Part shown: one piece after another, positions 1-10,099 of the stretch
How positions within the stretch are numbered: position 1 is the stretch's first letter
Layout of the letters: each line of letters starts with the position of its first letter
From: Macrocystis pyrifera
Taxonomy: Eukaryota; Sar; Phaeophyceae; Laminariales; Laminariaceae
Direction of reading: 5' to 3'
Assembly: GCA_031763025.1 (NCBI GenBank)
Contig: JASSKH010000021.1
Coordinates: forward strand, 5,288,611 to 5,352,610
DNA length: 64,000 nucleotides
Program-made: the position numbers and the translations under genes
The notes under the pieces: model-generated
The model's input: the letters and a program-made list of their open reading frames with translations, nothing else
Database searches by the model: none
What the model was told of the DNA's origin: nothing

Positions 1-53
1 GAACCAAAATCGCAATTCACAGCGGAGCTGGCGATCTTGCACCTTTGAGTTGC

Positions 54-662
54 GTGGCGTTTCTTGACACTGGCTCCCCAGAGACGTTTATTCGACGAGA
101 TGTTTCGGAACGCATGCTTTCAGTTTTTTTTTTTTTTTTTTATCCTCCGGCGGATTGGTAAAAATAAAGCTTAAGCTCACCACACTTCCTCGTTCCCAAT
201 TTCGTGTCGTGTGTCAATTTAGCCCAGTTGGGCACGTTGACTCGACCTGACCCCCGAGAGGAGCAGGTGCGGTGGAGATAGCCACCCGGGACAGTCATCT
301 CTCCCGGGTAGTGTGGGACTTGCTCGCGCTCACCCACTAACAAAAACCAAGGCTATGAGGCCTTCCCGCCGGACTCGGACCAGTTGCGGTCCACCCTACC
401 CGTTGGGGCGTTGGTCCTCAGATCAGTTGGTGCGGCATCCATCGCGTGCGAGCAGAAATGCGCCCCTCGTTCTTGGAGGGATTTTGGCGAATCGGCCCCT
501 CTGAAGACTGCGACGAATGTGCACCTGAGCGTCCAGTTGTTTCGAGAAAATGAGCCTATGTGCTGCCTCGCAGGTTGGTCCTGCGTGGTTCCTCCCTCAG
601 TGGTGCAGCATGTAGTACTGCTGGGACGCGACAGCTGGATGCGTTTTAATAGCCGCTCTTGA
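54..662 (+). pseudogene. Retropepsin-like aspartic protease remnant of the gypsy element, split by an insertion
   Basis: The reading VAFLDTGSPETF at 54-89 carries the DTG active-site triad of retroviral-type aspartic proteases (catalytic Asp codon 66-68). The reading breaks at about 121-124, where a poly-T run and a foreign segment begin. It resumes near 345 with GYEAFPPDSDQLRS and runs to LLGRDSWMRF around 630-650, which matches the C-terminal hydrophobic-GRD segment typical of these proteases. A stop follows at about 660. The enzyme would process the element's polyprotein. Here it is split and cannot be made in one piece. Confidence 0.8.
124..340 (-). mobile_element. Short poly(A) retroposon inserted in the gypsy protease
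   Basis: On the minus strand this segment ends in a ~47-nt block (142-188) followed by an A run (T 124-141 on the + strand). The block contains AAGTGTGGTGAGCTTAAGC and CCGGAGGATAAAA. The same 3' block recurs on the + strand at 32088-32136 and 50089-50133, each time followed by A-rich sequence. A conserved 3' end plus a poly(A) tail inside another element's coding sequence fits retroposition. No coding capacity, clear pol III promoter or target-site duplication could be settled, and the 5' boundary near 340 is approximate. Confidence 0.6.
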
Positions 663-840
663 CGCCACCTCGGCCGCCAGACCAACGCTTTTTCGGCGAG
701 CTGGAGTTCGTTCACCACACCCCAACAGGCCTGTCTGTGTACGCCATCGACCCCGCCGCTTTGGGTGGAGGCTTCCATTCACGCTACGAGGAGCTGCAGG
801 CGTCACTCTGTCCGACGACCCCCAACTGATTGCTGTCAAC

Positions 841-1391
841 TTGGTTCGCCGCGACTGCTCCTTGGCTCTAACTGGACATTACTTGGTCGATATGATGCCC
901 CAACCTGACCTACCCTCGGTCGAGGAACACTTCGCTGCCTCCGGGCAACAGGTTCTTCTCCTCGTTGGAGTGGCGGATCTCGAACCGGGGGATATCCTCG
1001 GCGTCGCCCACGCTCCACTGCTGAGCGTCCCGCTGGACGTTTTTCAGCTGGACAACCGAGCCCCCAGCCCTCCCTCCGGACTATCTGAGGTGTGTCCGGC
1101 CTCAGCAGTTGCAATTTTCCCCTCACAGTTCAAGCCTCGCCCCTCGCTGCTCCAGCCTCACCCTCGCCTGCCCTGCTTGAGCGTTTGAACCCAGAACAGC
1201 GCGCTTCGTACCTGCGCGTCTGGGCGCGTTTGCCGTTAAATCTACGAGCGATGGCGTTTGACCTTCACGGCCCGCGCTGGACCCCTGAGGCCATCGAACA
1301 GCTGGGGGATGTTCTCTGCGAATTTGCAGACGTTTTCTCGAAGTCCAAGTCGGATTTTAGTTCCTGCTCGTTGATGCCCTTCGTAATATAG
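841..1391 (+). pseudogene. Gypsy polyprotein segment between protease and RT
   Basis: Two overlapping open stretches (841-1188 and 1092-1391) lie between the protease and RT domains in different frames, so at least one frameshift is present. The second contains a run ending in LCEFADVFSKSKSDF. This matches the short acidic/aromatic segment (E-F-x-D-V-F-S) that usually sits just upstream of RT in gypsy elements. No catalytic motif is expected here. A stop at about 1389 interrupts it before RT. Confidence 0.6.
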
Positions 1392-1399
1392 GAAGCGCT

Positions 1400-2260
1400 G
1401 CTGTCACGTCCAGGCCACACCGCATCAATTCCATCCTGGCCAAGGAAGTGGAGGCCACCTTGGACCAGTACCTCGCCCCAGGCCTAATCCAGAGCTCGAC
1501 CTCGAGCCCGCTGGTGGTCATCTCGAAAAGTCTGGAGGCGTTAGGATCACCGTCAACTACAAGAAACTCAAGCAGATCAGCAGCCTCAGCCAGCTACCTA
1601 TTCCTCGCGTAGACCAAGTTCTCGACTCCCTGGGGAAGAGACGCGTGTTTTCCCTCTTCGATTTGGTCTCCTCGATCCACCAGATTACCGTACACAAGGA
1701 CATCATCCCTCTCAAGGCGTTTTGCACTCCCACGGGCCTCTTACGAGTGGCTTGTCATGGCCCAAGGCAGCAGTGCTTCGCCCGGCTGGTTTCGTCAAAG
1801 TGAATAACGAAGTCATCAAAGGTCTGGCACAGGTGGCGGGGTACCTCGACGGTGTGATCGTTTTCGACTCTGATCTGACGGCCCACATCAAGACGATACG
1901 AGACCTCTTCAAACGCCTGCGCAAATACAACCTCAAGCTCTCCCCCTCGAAGGCTCGCCTCGGTGCCACAGACGCAAATTGTCTGGGCCATTCCATCTCG
2001 CCCGCGGGTATACGCCCAAATGCGGACAAAGTTTCTGTTTGGTTGAAAATGCCCATGTCCAAGAACCTCATACAGGTCCGTGCGCTGATGGGCGGCGTGT
2101 TGTATTATCGCAACTTTCTGCCCGACCTGTCTAAAATGATTCGCCCTCTTACCGCCCTTCTCCGGAAGGGGGTTAAGTACGTCCTTACGCCGGCTGCGGA
2201 AATTATCGTCCGCCAGATCCTCGCCGAGCTTGCTGCCCCACTGATTTTGGTCTTCCCTGA
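1400..2260 (+). pseudogene. Gypsy reverse transcriptase domain, frameshifted, catalytic motif altered
   Basis: Readable RT blocks in order are: KEVEATLDQYLAPGLIQSST (about 1447-1505), RITVNYKKL (about 1545), LPIPRVDQVLDSLG, FSLFDLVSSIHQ with the first catalytic Asp (about 1655-1685), YEWLVMAQGSSASPGW (about 1742-1790), then AGYLDGVIVFDSD (about 1837-1875). Further on are LKLSPSKARLGAT, LGHSISPAGIRPNADKV, and RALMGGVLYYRNFLPDLSK. The box expected to be Y-x-D-D reads YLDG, so the second metal-binding Asp is lost. At least two frameshifts (about 1530 and 1790) separate the blocks. Confidence 0.9.
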
Positions 2261-2289
2261 TTGGGACGCCGTAGCCGACGGCTCCCGAC

Positions 2290-2782
2290 CATTCCACGTC
2301 TACTACGACGCCTGCATCGACGGTTTGGGGCCGTGCTCGAGCAAGAACAACCGGACGGCTCGATCCGGCCCATTGCATATATCAGTCGCGCCGTCCTCGA
2401 TTTCGAGAGGCACTGGACCCCGTTGGACCTGGAAGCTGGCAGCATTTTCTGGGTCATCAAACGACTCCGAGGTTACCTGTGGGACACGAAGTTTCGAATA
2501 TTGTCGGACCAAAATGCACTTGAAAGCATCGGCGAGGTAGTCGACCGCAACGCGCGAGTCCAGCGGTGGCTCGAGTTCCTCACCGCCTTCGACTACACCC
2601 TCGGGCACCACAAAGGCAGTGCCAGCGGAAATACTGATTTTCTTTCCCGCTTGCCGGAGACCGCCACAGAACACGACCGCAGTGGTCTAGCAGCCTCACC
2701 CTCGTCGAGGACGGTGATATCTTCCCCATCCGAGCCTGCGGACTTCGAACTCACTCTCCACCGACCCCTGATGTCGGTTTGA
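2290..2782 (+). pseudogene. Gypsy RNase H domain, split by a frameshift
   Basis: HVYYDACIDGLG (about 2298-2333) begins the RNase H fold. After a frameshift around 2335 the fold continues with LEQEQPDGSIRPIAYISRA, HWTPLDLEAGSIFWVIKRLRG and FRILSDQNALESIG. The three acidic residues expected of retroelement RNase H (D in YYDA, E in DLEAG, D in LSDQ) are all visible, across two frames. FLSRLPE near 2640-2660 marks the usual domain end. RNase H would remove the RNA strand during element replication. Confidence 0.88.
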
Positions 2783-3117
2783 GCTGATGCCCCACACTGA
2801 AAGTGCCGTCTTGGGTGGGCTGCCTTTCACCTCTTCGGAGTTTTGCGATTTTCGTGCACACGGGCCACTTATGAAGATTGGCGATGTCTCTGCTCCTTTG
2901 GAGAGATTCGTCGCGCGTGTATCCGCTTCCGTCGCCACCGTCGATCGCCGTCCTGGTTTGAGCCTTTATTCACCCACCGCCAACTCCGCTTTCGCTTCGG
3001 GTTTTTGTTGTACCCTCCGGAGGCAACCTGGGCTCTGCAGAAGCCCCCGCTGCAGCGACGATAGTCGCCCAGCACGCTCCTCTCCCGACGAGTACTCTAC
3101 AGGGAGAAGATTCCGCC

Positions 3118-4605
3118 GTGATCACTGATCCGGCCGCGTCTCCCCCTTTGCTGCCTGGAAACCCGGCGCCTCTGAACATCTTGCCGCCTTCAGGTCGCAT
3201 CTCCACTCTGACGCGCCGACAAATAGTCGCGGCCGCTGGCACCGCGCCGCCTGCTGTTGATAATGGCTTCGGGCCCGGCGGGCCCCCTAGACCATCCGTC
3301 CGGCGTGCCATCACCCCGCCGCCAGCCCCACGGCCGCAACCGCTCGCACCCGTCGTTATGACCCCGGCTCCTGCCGCCTCGTCGATCCCGACGCACCCAT
3401 CCCGTCCGACCGCGACCGCGCCGAGCCCGTGGAAACTCCTATTTTTACGGCTTCCGCCGCCAACTGACGCACCGCCTGTCACCACGACCGACTTGGACGC
3501 CCTTGGCGCAGCTGCCGAATTTCAGTTCGGCGATTTCGCAGCTCGCTATTCGCACGCCGACTGGGCTCGGGAACAACCGACCAAGCCTGCGTGCAATTCC
3601 ACCATGCGCTACTTAGCCCTTGGCCGGCCGGAAATCTCGCCAGCCGACTTTTCGTCGTGTTTCCCTTCCCACCAGCGCCCTCCTTTTCCGGAGGTTCAGG
3701 AGCTGGCTAACAAAGGTCGCTTGCACACCACCGACAAGGGCATCGTTCTACTCGTCCGACAGCCGTCCCCCCCCCTTACGTCAGACACGGAACACCCGGT
3801 GGGTCGTACGGTCTGTTTATTGAACGACGAGCCTATTCGCATTGTACATGCCGCTGCTCATGCGCCCCTGGGTCATGCAGGCTTGCCACTCCACAGCTTC
3901 CTGTCAACTAGGAACCTCGCGCACCCTACGTATGCTCGAACGTTTCGACTGGTGGATCGGTATGAGAATCTGCCCCCGGTGGTGGTTACGCAACTGCTTG
4001 AAGTGCCGAGCACGGAAAAGCCGCAGACGGTCCGGTGGCCCACCATCACGTTGCCTTTGCCAGAAAGGCCCGGCATCGCCGTCAGCATCGACTATTTCGG
4101 CCCTCTCCCGGTGACACCTCGAGGGAATACGTACATCTTGTTTTTCACTGATCGTTTCAGCCGCCGAGCCGACATGTACGCCGTCATAGCGGCAGAGTTC
4201 ACCGCTGAGGGCAGGGCTATCATTCTCATCAACCGGTATATTCCCCTCTGGGGGGTGCCCGCGCAGCATCCTCTCGGACAACGGCCTCCAGTTCTGCTCC
4301 AAGCTTTCGCACGCTGTTTGTCAGCTTCTCGGGGTTCGAAGAATCGCCACCATCTCCTACCACTCAAACGGCAACGGTGGGGTGGAACGTGTAAACCACA
4401 CAATGGCCCAGATGCTGGTAACGGTCGTCAACGAGCTCCCAAACGATTGGGATGAACAGCTCCCTCATGTCGAATTTGCGTACGACAATTCCGTCAGCGT
4501 CGCCACGGGTTTGGCTCCCAACGAGGTCCATATGAATCGGCTGCCACGCCTTCCTCTTACGCGTTTCGAGCGTGCTGGAGTCGGCGGCCACCAGAGCTAG
4601 GCCCA
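3118..4605 (+). pseudogene. Gypsy integrase region with Pro-rich leader, frameshifted
   Basis: A Pro/Ala-rich leader (3118-3500) is followed by the zinc-binding region. Its His pair is in HAPLGHAG (about 3855-3880). The Cys pair is in CLKCRARK (about 3995-4020) in another frame. The DDE core shows VSIDYFGPLPV with the first Asp (about 4080-4110), ILSDNGLQF in a shifted frame (about 4270-4295), and NGNGGVERVN with the Glu (about 4368-4400). All three catalytic acids survive, but frameshifts near 3930, 4250 and 4340 separate them. A further open stretch, VNELPNDWDEQLPHVEFAYD, runs to a stop near 4600. Confidence 0.88.
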
Positions 4606-4679
4606 CGACCACCTGGCCTACAGCGACAAGGCGACGGACCGCCAGCAGCGCGCGTACGATATCGTTCGCGATCACCACG

Positions 4680-5700
4680 CCCTTACTGTTGCTCGCGTGA
4701 AACGCCGCAACTCCGCCCTCTCCGACGTTCTGCGTCCAATCCCCAAATGCGACGTTGGCGGCTGGACGTGGGTGAACAATACGGCGGCCACCATCCGCCA
4801 GGGCGCGAAGCCCGGCACAGACGCCAAGAACCTCAAGGCCAACTCTCACTCAACTGGACGGGCCCCTACAAAGTGGTCGCAGTTGGCCCTTGCTCCTCAG
4901 CGGGCACCCCGGACGGATCTTCTCTCGGGACAAAGCTCCTGTATTTGGATCTTCCTTCCGATATGCCCGGCGCTAATGCTCGCCGGCGCGTACCAATTCA
5001 ACGCTGCAAGCCCTGTGCCAACCTCCACGACCGTGGTGACATGCCGAAGTATTTAGCGGCAGGGCTGACGCAATACGTGCTCTACAATTCTTCAAGAAAT
5101 CCCCCCCGTACCACGTCACCCAGGACGATGTTTCGACCCCTCTTCAACGCCTCGAATTGGGAAAGAATACCGGACACCAATCGCTTAGAGGTCGAGGTCG
5201 TGTCATCGTGGTGATGTACGAAACGCACTGGACAGGCCTATCCCTTCCATCCTGGGAACGGGAAATGGATCTTCAGCTTTCTCGCCACGAACGATTGCGC
5301 TACTGGGCCGGTACCCTGAACCAGCACCGCCAAATAAGCCGCCCGTACCGCCGAATGAGAATCGGCGCGACACAACGGGAGATTTCTCGGAGTAATGGCG
5401 AGCGGTTGTTGGCTCCCGGTTATGGCTGCGTATCGCACGCCGGTTGGCTTCGCCGATACAGCGACATATTGCTTCCCAACAGGGCTCACATTCGATACAA
5501 GGGAGACGACGGTCTGTGATGGCTCGGGAAAATCAGCGCGACTACGCCAACGGATGGAGTATATTCTGTTCGAGTTTTGGACAACCCGGGACCGATCCAG
5601 CTTACTTCTCCGGTGCGCTACACGACGTCGACGAGAGCTGTACGAGGTTTTTGGTGTCCGCGTAACGTATATGAATCTCGAGGCGCCGCCGTGGATAGCT
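4680..5700 (+). pseudogene. C-terminal region of the gypsy polyprotein
   Basis: Downstream of the DDE core the element continues in several frames. 4690-4840 reads VKRRNSALSDVLRPIPK and GGWTWVNNTAATIRQG. 4747-5214 contains SLNWTGPYKVVAVGP, which resembles the GPY-type segment after gypsy integrases. 5157-5519 contains MYETHWTGLSLPSWERE and RYKGDDGL. A last piece after the 5518 stop reads on to about 5690. The final section resembles a chromodomain-like end, but I cannot confirm that fold by eye. Confidence 0.75.
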
Positions 5701-6314
5701 GACTTTCGCTTCTCGGCCTCACTCGACAAATGCTTTTTTTTGTCATTCTCCTGAACTTTGGGGGGTGGGTTTTGTACCTCTTGACCGTTTCCGAGTTTTC
5801 GGGTCGGTTTTTTTTTTTCTGTTTGGTATGTTTCTGGTTTGTTTTGTCTTGGGCTGGGTTGGGGATGGTTTCTGCGTATTTTGTCCTGCCTACCCCCCCG
5901 CTCAGTGTTGGGGCTGGTCTGGTCTGGGTAATTAGGCCACTCACTTGTGGCGCAGTACACGTTTCCAGAGTTGTGGGTTGGGTTTAGGTGGTTCCTGGCG
6001 TATTCCGTGTTATTTTTCTTCTCGTTTTTTGTATTCACTTTTCGCTTTTCCACGAAACTTCCTCGCCCCCCCCCCCGTTGCGGGTGTCATGGCGATCGCT
6101 TTCGTTGACGATTTATTCCTGCTCCTTGGGGCTAGGCCTTCCTTTCTTCCTTTTTTTTTGTACCTTGTCTGCTTCGTTGCCTCGCCGTTCAGAAGTGTGG
6201 GAGTGGGTTTTGAGGAGCCGCATCTTCGACTCATTTTTTAGTTTGTGGAATCGTGGTTTCCACGAATTCCCCATAATTCTGCATATATATATACGGCTCA
6301 TCAGAGTGGGCTAG
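5701..6314 (+). other. Non-coding T-rich 3' region of the gypsy element
   Basis: This stretch is rich in T runs and G/T-rich blocks (for example 5806-5818 and 6146-6160). It has no recognisable protein and lies between the last polyprotein fragment and the inferred LTR. It is best read as the element's 3' untranslated region. Confidence 0.5.
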
Positions 6315-6592
6315 TGTTATGATATTGCCTTGAATGAGGTTGAAAGCCCGGTAATTACCTGGGTTTAAGTATTAGGATTGTATTTTTAGTACTTGCGAGG
6401 CGTATCGTAGATGGAAAACCAGGGGTTTCCCCAGCGAGGCACGAGCTCGGCTCTTAGTCTCCGCGTGCACGAAAGGAATATGGCTTCTCTTCTTCTATCT
6501 ATAAGCAAGCAACACACGTGAGTACCAACGAGTACCGACTTACTGGGCAAACCTGTCCAGGGATACAGAGTGTCCCGACCTCGATCTTAACA
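6315..6592 (+). repeat. Probable 3' LTR of the gypsy element
   Basis: The segment starts TGTTATGATATTGCC and ends TCGATCTTAACA, so its ends form the 5-bp inverted pair TGTTA/TAACA typical of LTRs. The purine-rich CAGAGTGGGCTAG sits directly upstream (6302-6314) and could be the polypurine tract. The 278-bp length is short but within range. The 5' LTR is off-window, so a direct LTR comparison is impossible here. Confidence 0.55.
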
Positions 6593-6947
6593 GTAACAAT
6601 GGTAACGGTATGTTATAATCAGATCTTCCCTGATGGTAACACTGTTCCTTAATAATAGAGGGACCTCCGCATTTAGGCTAAAATCATACTATCACAACAG
6701 TGTTACACGTATCGGCCGACTAAAACTGTAACCCATCTAACGCAGGTCAAACGAGACGTTTTTTCGAGAACGAGAGGCGCTTGTCGTTTGTTCCACCCAT
6801 TCTCGCCGCGTGTTTTGAACGGTTTCATAAACGAATCGGTCTCGTCGCGTTATACTAAAACCTACAGTCAGTGGGTTTCAAAGCGCGGAGAGAGTCTCGT
6901 GGTCTACTGAGCTCGAGTCATCTGCGTGATCTAAGTTGCCTACCTAG
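6593..6947. other. Anonymous AT-moderate sequence
   Basis: No coding motif or repeat was recognised. The first bases after the LTR (GTAACAATGGTAACGG) include repeated GTAAC, too simple to call a target-site duplication. Confidence 0.4.
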
Positions 6948-7512
6948 GGCCAGGGCGTCCGTGAAAAAGGGGAAAACGACACACCACACCCACCCCCAGA
7001 GGTCAGTATGGAAACCCTTTGCAACCAACCGTTGTGATCACATACCATGATGAAACAAGAAAAAGGAAAAAAAAAAATCAATCGTTGTTAATTTTTTTGT
7101 TAACTTGGTTCTAGAACCCCCCCCCCCCCCCCCCCCCGCCGCCAAAGTAAGGCACCCAAGAGACAGTTACATAGTACTCCCATTGCTGTCTCTGGAAGTG
7201 GCTACACCGGAAATTAAACTAACTCATTGAAGCTGTCATCCATATGCAAGTCCGCCTCACAAGCGGTTCTTAGTAGGATGCAGCTCACCCTTCATGCGAC
7301 TCGCCAGACACCTCACGGCGCTTCGCGCTTGGTGCAAGCAATGTCTGCCTGGTCGGTGAAAACCCGACATGCTCCGTCCCGGCATTGTAGGGATGCGAGG
7401 GTCTATGGTCATACGACTACGGCCATGCATGAGATCGAGTACATCTCTCCTATCGAGCACCCCCCCCCGCCCCCCTGTCTAGCGAAAACTAAATCTGTGA
7501 CGGTTCACGTTT
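6948..7512 (+). repeat. Anonymous repeat shared with 22848-23052, here enlarged by an inserted block
   Basis: The shared blocks are GGCGTCCGTGAAAAA, then a section with GGAATGGAAAACC-like sequence and an A-rich stretch, then TTGGTTCTA, and finally TCTGTGACGGTTCAC at 7494-7510. At 22848-23052 the same blocks are contiguous. Here 7120-7480 is extra and corresponds to the duplicated poly-C-ended block. This suggests that block inserted into an older repeat. Confidence 0.6.
7145..7462 (+). repeat. ~320-bp dispersed duplicate, copy 1, ending in a C run
   Basis: It is near-identical to 8058-8371, differing at scattered single bases over the whole length. It starts AAGGCACCCAAGAGACAG and ends CTCTCCTATCGAGC followed by a mostly-C tract. 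A 19-base C run also lies just upstream (7120-7138). The internal open frame of about 80 codons is shared by both copies, but no protein family was recognised. Confidence 0.8.
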
Positions 7513-8057
7513 TTTTTTTTTATCTGGGCGCCCTTTCCTAGGCTGCTGTTATTAGATTTTACTTAATGTCAGGTTGCACCAGGCAATGGATCGGGCAGTA
7601 TTTGTTCGCCTATATATCTACACAACAGTCCACACTTGTGCTGTTTCTTTCATCCCTGAACTCTGAACGCTCTAATCAATGATATGAGGTGACTTGCTAA
7701 TACCCAGTTCAATTACTTTCGCCCCCAGCAATCCTTAGTTTAAGGTCACGTGACTTGTTGTGTATAGGAATTAGTGCTGAGTCGTTTTTTTGTCAAAATT
7801 TAGCATCTTTCAGAATAACCCCCCCGCCCCCTCTACGCCTTAATTATATATATATATATATATTACGGGTTAGGTTGACGTCGGTTGGCAACGGCACTGC
7901 TCTGTAAAACATGCAGCTCACTACGTGAGCTAGGAATCCAGGGTATCGTTTTTTTTTTGGCGGTCGCCCACAGCTGGTCGTCGAGTTAGATCATTTGTGC
8001 GAGGTAAAGAACCTTTACTCTGCACAAGGGAATTGATCGTATCACGTAGTATTCAAG
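7513..8057. other. Anonymous sequence with a (TA)n tract
   Basis: It contains a T run at 7510-7520, a (TA)n microsatellite at about 7846-7862 and a T run near 7949-7957. No gene or known element was recognised. Confidence 0.4.
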
Positions 8058-8371
8058 GTAAGGAACCCAAGAGGCAGTTACATAGTACTCCCATTGCTGT
8101 CTCTGGAAGTGGCTACACCGGAAATTAAACTAACTCATTGAAGCTGTCATCCATATGCAAGTTCGCCTCACAAGCGGTTCTTATTAGAATGCAGCTCACC
8201 CTTCATGCGACTCGCCGGACACCTCACGGCGCTTCGCGCTTGGTGCAAGCAATGTCTGCCTGGTCGGTGAAAACCCGACATGCTCCGTCCCGGCATTGTA
8301 GGGATGCAAGGGTCTATGGTCATACGACTACGGCCATGCATGAGATCGAGTACATCTCTCCTATCGAGTAC
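8058..8371 (+). repeat. ~320-bp dispersed duplicate, copy 2, ending in a C run
   Basis: This is the second copy of the block at 7145-7462. It again ends with TCTCCTATCGAGTA, directly followed by a C run of about 27 bases. The shared 3' C tract in two copies suggests the tract belongs to the mobile unit. Confidence 0.8.
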
Positions 8372-8439
8372 CCCCCCCCCCCCCCCCCCCCCCCCACCTC
8401 TCCGCCGGCCCAAAATAAAAAAAAAAGTGGAGTTTGTAG

Positions 8440-8560
8440 TCGTCACACTAAATTGTCCTTTCTACCCAGCTTCATCAGAACACCCAGTGTCCGTCCTGGT
8501 TCCTTATCCTACAGTAGAGAGATAATGATTCTGTGGTCACATACTGTGAGACAGAGGAAG
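8440..8560 (-). repeat. LINE 3'-tail fragment (AAC-type subfamily)
   Basis: It contains TCCTTTCTACCCAGCTTCATC and CCCAGTGTCCGTCCTG, shared with 9010-9110 on the same strand and with 58110-58220 in the opposite orientation. In the other copies the element ends in a (CAA)n microsatellite. This one is followed by unrelated sequence. Confidence 0.6.
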
Positions 8561-8936
8561 ACCAAAAACAAAAAATCGCAACTTCAAATGTCAAGCAGCA
8601 AGTAAAACGCCAGAGTAGCGGGTACGAGAACACAGCAACACATTGTATAATCAAGACCAGAAAAATCAGGACACAATCACCAAAAACAAATATATATATA
8701 TATACTGTAAATGTAACATAATACAAGAACAAACGAAATATATCTGCTGCACGGACGAAGCAACACGAAACAAGTAAGAGAGGAAGATGCCGGCATGTAC
8801 GGACGGCGGGGAGGGGAAAGGAACATAATAATATTAATAAGTAAGGGAGAGACAAGGCTAAAAAACAAGAAGAGAGAAATGGGTCCATGAATTTTGTTTT
8901 CACTTACGCATGTGGTCCACAAATATTAATATGTTG

Positions 8937-8951
8937 TCGTTGTCGTTGTCG

Positions 8952-9000
<49 letters not shown>
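8937..9000 (-). repeat. (GTT)n/(AAC)n microsatellite
   Basis: About 20 trinucleotide units of GTT with a GTC-rich start. It directly abuts the LINE-tail fragment at 9001-9130 and, read on the minus strand, forms its 3' (AAC)n end. Confidence 0.9.
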
Positions 9001-9130
9001 CTTCACATTAAATCGTCCTTTCTACCCAGCTTCATCAGTACACCCAGTGTCCGTCCTGATTCCTTATCCTGGAGAGATACTGATCCCGTGGTCACAGACT
9101 GCTGTGAGACAGAGCAAGACCAAAAATATG
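9001..9130 (-). mobile_element. LINE 3' tail fragment ending in (AAC)n
   Basis: Read on the minus strand, it ends CAGTGTCC...AAGCTGGGTAGAAAGGACG then (AAC)n. The same arrangement is seen on the + strand at 58095-58253. 3' simple-repeat ends are characteristic of several LINE clades. Confidence 0.65.
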
Positions 9131-9255
9131 CCTGCAGGTCATTCGTATTGCTATAGAATATGTCCATGTCGTGCCTGTCGCGTCTAGTACGATGAACATG
9201 ACATTGCATCCTCTACTCGGCTTACTTCAGATTAATAACAATCTACAATCTACTA

Positions 9256-9700
9256 CTGCTGTAGTGTGTTTTTTTTTGTAGGATTGAAGAATCGGCACAT
9301 GGTTCTTAGTCTTACTCTGTTGACGACTAGTGGTGTTTTTCTTCTTTATTTATTTTTTTTCCAGTTCGTTCTTTTCAAGTGTCTGCCAGATCCCCTGCGG
9401 GCGGGGGAACAATGGTTTGTTTCTTATATTGTTTTCTTGTTTCTTTTTCTCTTTCGAATTGTCTTCCTTGTTTTTGTTTTTGTTTTCTCTTTGTTTCGTT
9501 TCGTTTCTCTAGGTCCCGGAATGTGTATGTCGTGCCTGTCGTACGCAGTATGATGACATGGCATTGCATTACGTGGCAACGTAGTATCTCTTTGGCGTAG
9601 CTTTGTAACCACAGAACTTGTATCTCTCTAGGATCAAAGAATCGGCACGGACACTGGTTGTGCTGGATGTCGACTGGTAGAAATAATGGTTTAGAGTCAA
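9256..9700 (+). mobile_element. LINE 3' tail, copy T1
   Basis: It shares, in order, a CTTACTCTGTTGACGACT block, GTGTCTGCCAGATCCCCTG (about 9379-9397), a T-rich stretch, GTGCCTGTCGTACGCAGTATG (about 9533-9553) and TCTCTAGGATCAAAGAATCGG. The final block is CACTGGTTGTGCTGGATGTCG, ending near 9700. The same order occurs downstream of the two LINE coding copies (12200-12757 and 15400-15853). Confidence 0.75.
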
Positions 9701-9872
9701 CACACAAACAACAATATATACATATGTAACCTAATTCCAATGACCCTGTGCACGGAAAAATCAACCACCATTCCGTGAGCTTATACGATTTGGACGTACA
9801 ACCACCACCATGGACTTTGGATAAATAAGATAAACGACTACCTCGTGTATGAAGCTTTGAACAAAAACAACA

Positions 9873-9984
9873 TATTCCGGGGGTCTATAGTTAACAGGAC
9901 CTATGGCATACATAAAAACCTATATATTTAGGTATTTTTACTAACAATGTTTGGTCCTGTTAACTATGGACCCCCGTAATAGTA
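9873..9984 (+). mobile_element. MITE copy 1
   Basis: Member of the 105-113 bp family with terminal inverted repeats TATTACGGGGGWCCATAGT. The left end is slightly diverged (TATTCCGGGGGTC) and the right end ACCCCCGTAATA is intact. The internal A/T-rich core has the forward orientation (ACCTATGG on the left). It lies 160 bp upstream of LINE copy A. Confidence 0.9.
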
Positions 9985-10099
9985 ATACAGGAGCAATCCT
10001 AAAATACGTACTATGTCCTGAAATTTAGGAACCACTTCTGAACCAATGCTAAATACAAACATTACTTATATTTAGGTAACATACTTACATTTAGGTACA

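Larger units (their letters stand above)
1..6592 (+). mobile_element. Degenerate Ty3/gypsy LTR retrotransposon, 5' end outside window
   Basis: The order of recognisable pieces is aspartic protease, reverse transcriptase, RNase H, integrase, a C-terminal region and a probable 3' LTR. Protease-RT-RH-IN order is diagnostic of Ty3/gypsy elements. Gag and the 5' LTR would lie before base 1. The polyprotein is broken by many frameshifts and stops, an inserted retroposon at about 124-340, and a substitution in the RT catalytic motif, so this copy cannot be autonomous. All parts read on the + strand. The end is taken from a TGTTA...TAACA pair that fits an LTR, preceded by a purine-rich tract. Only one LTR lies in the window, so the boundary is an inference. 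Confidence 0.93.

Noticed and set aside
5238..6053. 271-codon minus-strand open frame over the gypsy 3' region
   Set aside because: Antisense shadow of the element's C-terminal region and T-rich tail.
7227..7541. Shared open frame in the duplicated block (also 8138-8605)
   Set aside because: Conservation is at DNA level from recent duplication, and the frame runs into the C tract as a Pro run.
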